From contig CAISGE010000074.1 in assembly GCA_903884815.1 (NCBI GenBank), positions 1-38,241 on the forward strand: 38,241 nucleotides of DNA, in the 5' to 3' direction. This document shows positions 34,202-38,241 of the stretch, piece after piece (position 1 is the stretch's first letter; every line of letters begins with the position of its first letter). Under the pieces are notes generated by a model. That model ran no database searches. It worked only from the letters and a program-made list of their open reading frames with translations, and was not told the DNA's origin. The stretch comes from Candidatus Omnitrophota bacterium. Its GTDB lineage: Bacteria; Omnitrophota; Omnitrophia; Omnitrophales; Aquincolibacteriaceae. Made by a program: the position numbers and the translations under genes.

Positions 34202-35437
34202 TCACAAGATCGTATGATACTTGATCATGGAATACATGGCGGGAAGGATGATGGCAACATCGATCAGAAATGTAGCAACAGCAACGCGCGGTGAATCTTT
34301 AGGCTTGAACAGGATAAAAAATGCAAACGGCAGGAATATATACCGGATCTCTATCACGGGAAGAGGGAGGAGGGACAAAAGCGCGAAAGGATACAAGAGA
34401 TAGAAGAATCTCTTTTTAAAAGGGGTGACGCACAGGGAAAGCAAGGCGTAGGCAACTGGCAGAAAGAATGCGAGCCGCAAAAGAACGGATCTTTTGGCAA
34501 ACACAAGGGGAACGTTGTGCCATATGGCTACCTCGGTGTTATAAAGATGCCTTTGCTGAAAATAATGCATATGGATGATGACCAATGCGGTCAACAGTGG
34601 CCAAACCCATTTCTTTCGCAAAAGAAGCTGTCCAATCTTTTTTGCATTTGATAGATTTTGAGGAAGGAAAAGGAAGAAAAAGAAAAAGAGGAAGAGAAGC
34701 GAATTGCCAAAAGAAAAGGAAACCCAGTGATTCCCCTTATCGCCAAGGACAAAACCCTTATTCCAAAGAACGAAAACGCCGAACAGGGCTAACGCCAAAA
34801 AAAAGAACAGGTATTTGAAGATCCACTTCTTCACATCGCTCCAGCGATACTGCGGGTAATACTCCTCAAAATAAACGACCGCCATAATAAAAACGAGCCA
34901 AACAATATTGTTCTGGCGAACAAGAAGGCTCAATATTCCGAAAAAACCGGAAAGCCAGAGTCGTTTATCCAGTGCGAAAAAGAAAGCAAGAAAAACGTAA
35001 AACATCGAATAGATGTCGGTATAAACCAGAAAGAAAAAAGGGAAGAAAGCCGGGAAGAGAGAAAAGGAAAATAGTTTTTGAACGGACGAATCTTTCTCGA
35101 TCTTTTTTGAAAGCCCGAAGAAAGAAAGAACGCAGAGAAAAGACAGCGACGACGAAAGGAGGCGCATGAAGCTGCCTGAGCAGCTGTGCCCAAGCTTGCA
35201 AAGAATGGCGAGAGACCAATGATAGCCCGGCAAGTAAGGACATTGACGGGGAAAAAGATCGCTGCCCTGCAGGATGTCCAGGATCTGAGAGTAGTGAAAG
35301 GGCTCATCGCCGATTCTTTCGCCATTTCTGGTAAAAAAATACCCGATTGCAAAGACGCAGAGCACAATCGAGAGATAGAAGAGTTGCTTCCAGTTTTTCA
35401 TTTTGGAGGTTTCGGCAGGCTGGAGGGAGGAAGTCAT
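34202..35437 (-). CDS. ALG10/DIE2-like polytopic glucosyltransferase
   Basis: The 411-residue protein has about eleven membrane helices and follows eukaryotic ALG10 along its length: an acidic loop GDEPFHYSQILDIL (ALG10 has DEIFHxxQ), VYTDIYSMFYVF, LVRQNNIVWLVFI (ALG10 FRQTNIIWAVF), GFVLGDKGNHW (ALG10 GIVIGDRSSHE) and IEIRYIFLPFAF (ALG10 LEFRYFILPYV). ALG10 adds the last glucose to dolichol-linked oligosaccharide. Here a bacterial lipid-linked sugar acceptor is inferred. It may work with the neighbouring GT39-type enzyme. Confidence 0.75.
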   Translation of the reverse strand: MTSSLQPAETSKMKNWKQLFYLSIVLCVFAIGYFFTRNGERIGDEPFHYSQILDILQGSDLFPRQCPYLPGYHWSLAILCKLGHSCSGSFMRLLSSSLSFLCVLSFFGLSKKIEKDSSVQKLFSFSLFPAFFPFFFLVYTDIYSMFYVFLAFFFALDKRLWLSGFFGILSLLVRQNNIVWLVFIMAVVYFEEYYPQYRWSDVKKWIFKYLFFFLALALFGVFVLWNKGFVLGDKGNHWVSFSFGNSLLFLFFFFFLFLPQNLSNAKKIGQLLLRKKWVWPLLTALVIIHMHYFQQRHLYNTEVAIWHNVPLVFAKRSVLLRLAFFLPVAYALLSLCVTPFKKRFFYLLYPFALLSLLPLPVIEIRYIFLPFAFFILFKPKDSPRVAVATFLIDVAIILPAMYSMIKYHTIL

Positions 35438-35762
35438 GAGGTTATGAAGTAGCCCTCTTTTTTAAAGACCGGCGATTTATGCTCGCTTGCATCTCGGTAG
35501 TTTTCTTTCCGTCGCAGGGAAAACTGCGTGACGCTTTTAATATATTGCTCGCGGCGGGACAAAGCATTTTAAAAATCTTCACCCCTCTCGCGCAAAGTAT
35601 ACTCAAGCACCTTGGCTTTACGCAAGAGGATGTTTCCGACTTGGCTTCTAAATTCCCCTGGACTCCCCGCTCCTGCCCCGCGATTGTAGAAAAATCCGAG
35701 GGAAAACAGCCGGCCTTCCGCAAAAACCCATCTTCCATACAAAGAAACGAAGGGATGGCCTT
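35438..35762. other. Gap between the two glycosyltransferase genes
   Basis: 325 bp without a gene I can support. Frames of about 95 codons are open on both strands but lack family patterns and ribosome sites. No terminator stands out. Confidence 0.5.
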
Positions 35763-37544
35763 TTAGGCGCCCTTCTCATCCCGTCGAAGAAGTAAGAGAG
35801 GTGGCGCCTTGTAAGGAGGAAGCCAGCGACTATAGAAAAAAGTCTGCAACAAATGGTACCCCTCGAGCGGTTTAAACGAAAGAATGAACTCGTCGTCATA
35901 CACCCAATACCACATTTTGTGAAAACTCTTCCGGTAGCTCGGGTCAAAGGGAACGCGTATCGGATCCGGATACGAGTGGTAGGTGTACCAGCCGTTAAAT
36001 TCGGTCCCCCCGTCGATCCGCAAAGGACTCACGCCTTTTTCCGACATAAGATTCCGTAGTATCCCCCAGCGCGTCCGATTCCAAGATAAATAGTCATGCG
36101 TCCCTGCAACGGTGAAATAACCCAGAAGGAACATCAAAAAAACAGCGATCGGAAAGAGCCGATAAAGATGCCTTTTTAGAATCGGACCGGCCTGGTCGAG
36201 CGCCATGATCATGATGAAAGGCATGTAGAAGGTCATGTAGCGATCGAAATGTCCCGAGATTCCCCAGGGGAAATAATAGGCCGCGCAGGCAGAAACACAA
36301 AGGATCCAACGCCAATGGCGGCGTAAATCTCTTTCCTCCGGGGATGTCCGCAGGAACCGGAATAAGGGCATCGTGAAATAAGTCAGGATCATCCCGCTTC
36401 CCAGGACACCGATCGCTGTGGCGCCCCACCACAAACTTGCGGGTGCGACGGGCATTTGTTCGTATCCAAAATAGATCATCAGCGGCCCAAATCCAAAGTC
36501 GTAGATATAGTTGGAACCCGATGGCAACAGGACCTTAATAGACGCCACGATGCGCAACCATGCCATGAATCCCACTTGCAGACAAAAAATAGCGCAGGAA
36601 AATATTCTCTCGGCCTTGAGCAACTTCTTCCAATAAGACACCGCCCCCAGAATCAAAAACGGAAAGAGAAAAAGCCCCAGGTAGTTCAGTGTCGACGAAA
36701 GCATGCTAAAAAAGTGGCGGGAGAACTCCCCAAAACGGGGCGTGCCGAATGACTTGAAAAACGAATCGAAGGCGAGCATTTTGGAGCGGTACATGAAGGG
36801 AAGGCCGACATTTTTTTCTACCCAGTAATGGTAAGCGACTAAAACCCCGCAAACAATACCTCCCTGGAGAAAGGCGACGAGCCATCCCTTTTTGCTAAAG
36901 TTCTTTGCTGCCAAATACCCCATCCCGAAAGAACACGGGATCACAAGCGCCAGTTGACGGAAAAGGACCGCAAGGCATGCGAAAAAAATCCCGAAGGCAA
37001 GATCGAGAGCCTTTTCTTTCTCAACGTAACGAAAGAGGAAAAGATAAGAGGTAACCGTAAGCGCGTAGAAAGGAACATCGGTCATAAAACTATTCGCGAG
37101 GCCGAAATAAAGCGGTGTGGTGGCAATCGTCAGCGCGCCCCAGAAAGAGAGCCTCCGGCTTGCCTCAGAGACTCTTAAGAGCCCATAAGTGCTCCACACG
37201 CCGAAAAGCCCGAAAACAAGTGTGGACATACGCAGGGTGGTCATGGAAAAGCCAAAGAGCTTCGCGAAAAAGGCTCCCCAAAGGACTTGTCCCAGCACCG
37301 TTACGGCTTGCCAGTCGAACAGCTCAAAACGCCTTTCGTTTAAAAAAGTCATGACGGAATGGCTGTACATCCAGTCGTCATTCAGCGGAAATTCCCCGCG
37401 AGGATCCACGAGGAGCGCCATCAAGATCCATACAAAGCTTAGGGTGAGAATCTCCTTATGACGTATGAGAAAGGAGCCGAGAGACGAGGGAAAATCTTTC
37501 CAAACCGAGAAAATTTTTGGAGGCATGGGTCCTATGTTAAACAA
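35763..37544 (-). CDS. GT-C/GT39-like polytopic glycosyltransferase
   Basis: The 593-residue protein has about twelve membrane helices and the first-loop acidic motif LNDDWMYSHSVMTFL of GT-C glycosyltransferases (PMT/ArnT type), with GLLRVSEASRR and FMTDVPFYALTVTSYLFLFRYVE. It transfers a sugar from a polyprenyl-phosphate donor to an unknown acceptor. The start could be ATG at 37526 instead of 37544; neither has a strong ribosome site. Confidence 0.85.
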   Translation of the reverse strand: MFNIGPMPPKIFSVWKDFPSSLGSFLIRHKEILTLSFVWILMALLVDPRGEFPLNDDWMYSHSVMTFLNERRFELFDWQAVTVLGQVLWGAFFAKLFGFSMTTLRMSTLVFGLFGVWSTYGLLRVSEASRRLSFWGALTIATTPLYFGLANSFMTDVPFYALTVTSYLFLFRYVEKEKALDLAFGIFFACLAVLFRQLALVIPCSFGMGYLAAKNFSKKGWLVAFLQGGIVCGVLVAYHYWVEKNVGLPFMYRSKMLAFDSFFKSFGTPRFGEFSRHFFSMLSSTLNYLGLFLFPFLILGAVSYWKKLLKAERIFSCAIFCLQVGFMAWLRIVASIKVLLPSGSNYIYDFGFGPLMIYFGYEQMPVAPASLWWGATAIGVLGSGMILTYFTMPLFRFLRTSPEERDLRRHWRWILCVSACAAYYFPWGISGHFDRYMTFYMPFIMIMALDQAGPILKRHLYRLFPIAVFLMFLLGYFTVAGTHDYLSWNRTRWGILRNLMSEKGVSPLRIDGGTEFNGWYTYHSYPDPIRVPFDPSYRKSFHKMWYWVYDDEFILSFKPLEGYHLLQTFFYSRWLPPYKAPPLLLLRRDEKGA

Positions 37545-37644
37545 AAAGCGAGAAGCTGTCTATAAAACGCAGCAAGATCCATGGCGAAAATTTGAAAAAG
37601 AGAAGGGTCGCCCGGGAGTTCAGCCATCCCCTCTTTGAGTTTTT

Positions 37645-37965
37645 TTATTTCACCTTGGAACCGTCCGGAATGAGGCGGTCGGGCACGAGCACGGTGAGCA
37701 TGGTGGGGTCGGAAGCCGCAAGAAGCATCCCCTGGGATTCCACGCCCCGGATGACGGCAGGGTCCAGATTATCGATGATGACGATCTGCTTTCCCTTGAG
37801 TTGGTCTTCCGTATAGTGGGCGCGGATGCCGGCAACGATTTGCTTACGCACCTCGCCCACCTTGATGCCCAACACATAAAGCCGGTCGGCATTCGGATGC
37901 GGCGTGACCGTCTCGATCAGCGCGGTTTTAATCTCCAGTTTCTGAAAATCCTCATAAGAAGCCAT
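37645..37965 (-). CDS. tRNA-binding-domain protein (MetG C-terminal/CsaA type)
   Basis: The ATG at 37965 is preceded by AAGGGGG at good spacing. The 106-residue protein is an OB-fold tRNA-binding domain: EIKTALIETVTPHPNADRLYVLGIKVGE, RKQIVAGIRAHYT, VIIDNLDPAVIRGVESQGMLLAA. This matches the stand-alone beta part of methionyl-tRNA synthetase or CsaA. The other half of MetG is not in the window. Confidence 0.9.
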   Translation of the reverse strand: MASYEDFQKLEIKTALIETVTPHPNADRLYVLGIKVGEVRKQIVAGIRAHYTEDQLKGKQIVIIDNLDPAVIRGVESQGMLLAASDPTMLTVLVPDRLIPDGSKVK

Positions 37966-38241
37966 GGTGTCCCCCTTAACATTGAACCATTTCAACCTCG
38001 TAGCTTGAAATGGTTCGGATTGGGCTGTGAGTTTCGAAGAGCCGGCATTCTAGCAGAAAAACAAAATAGAAAAAGAGTAATTCCTTGAGGGTTATCGGAC
38101 GTACAGAGCGTAACTTTCGCCGCACAAAACGCTTAGGACGTCTCCCCACCTCCTGAATAGGAATCAATAAAAGTAAGAAGCCTCCGTTGATATAATGGGT
38201 TGGGGAAAGAGTCCCTTTCACCCAATGGGTGAAAAAAAACA
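37966..38241. other. Right-edge noncoding region
   Basis: No gene supported. TTTCACCC-AAT-GGGTGAAA at 38216-38234 is a perfect 8-bp hairpin near the edge, without a T-run on its 3' side. Confidence 0.5.

Noticed and set aside
35442..35766. Open frames on both strands between the glycosyltransferases
   Set aside because: No ribosome site, odd composition and mutual overlap; neither resembles a known protein.
38216..38234. Perfect 8-bp hairpin near the right edge as a terminator
   Set aside because: It is followed by A rather than T on the plus strand and by GGGACTC on the minus strand.
1..38241. CRISPR array
   Set aside because: No regularly spaced repeats with unique spacers were seen; the tandem repeats present are coding (MORN) or heptamers.

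Overview
The window is a bacterial chromosome segment coded almost entirely on the minus strand. The gene set is an FtsZ-era core of housekeeping genes (a B12-dependent ribonucleotide reductase, MnmE, FolC, PurH and p-aminobenzoate genes), a DUF1015 protein, a type II secretion/type IV pilin-like protein, polytopic GT-C glycosyltransferases and many inverted-repeat hairpins built from heptamers. This would fit an uncultured member of Omnitrophota or a relative in the PVC/Elusimicrobiota neighbourhood. That is a guess from gene content; no rRNA or ribosomal protein marker is present.

Left flank (1-2800): a prepilin-like protein that runs off the left edge and carries an HExxH motif, preceded by a TPR protein with which it overlaps by 14 nt, then a tRNA-Ser(CGA).

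Mobile element (about 2.7-17.5 kb): 14.7 kb lying between two near-identical tRNA-Ser(CGA) copies. Next to the left copy are a tyrosine integrase, an excisionase-like HTH protein, a small coiled protein, a winged-helix replication-like protein and small phage/plasmid-type proteins. At the right end is an XRE repressor whose gene diverges from a sigma70-like promoter covered by a palindrome. Between them is cargo, nearly all transcribed leftward. Its core is a tight five-gene cluster (6.5-11.1 kb) in which four membrane proteins each begin with a CxxC...CxxC zinc ribbon: a DUF2569 protein, a BatA-like VWA protein, a small membrane protein and an HtrA/trypsin-type protease; the fifth is a small membrane protein. 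Upstream are a MORN/YwqK-repeat secreted protein, a possible nuclease, a secreted PLD-family nuclease, two secreted proteins with DxDGDG calcium-binding-like loops and a membrane protein. No relaxase or type IV secretion genes are seen, so it looks like an integrative (perhaps mobilisable) element. The zinc-ribbon VWA/protease operon is the best candidate for an undescribed system.

Right flank (17.5-38.2 kb): a GIY-YIG protein, a remnant resembling a tRNA-Ser 5' end, an SPFH (prohibitin-type) protein with a small membrane partner, a CHASE2-GGDEF diguanylate cyclase, class II ribonucleotide reductase preceded by two NrdR-like boxes 32 bp apart, then mnmE, folC, purH, a PabC-like aminotransferase, an acyltransferase, a PabB/TrpE-like synthase and a DUF1015 protein. 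The last two overlapping pairs (pabC-acyltransferase-pabB) share 4-nt ATGA junctions. The end holds an ALG10/DIE2-like glycosyltransferase, a GT39-type glycosyltransferase and a MetG-C/CsaA-type tRNA-binding protein.

Several intergenic gaps hold short hairpins whose arms are heptamer repeats of different sequence around a T-rich loop.
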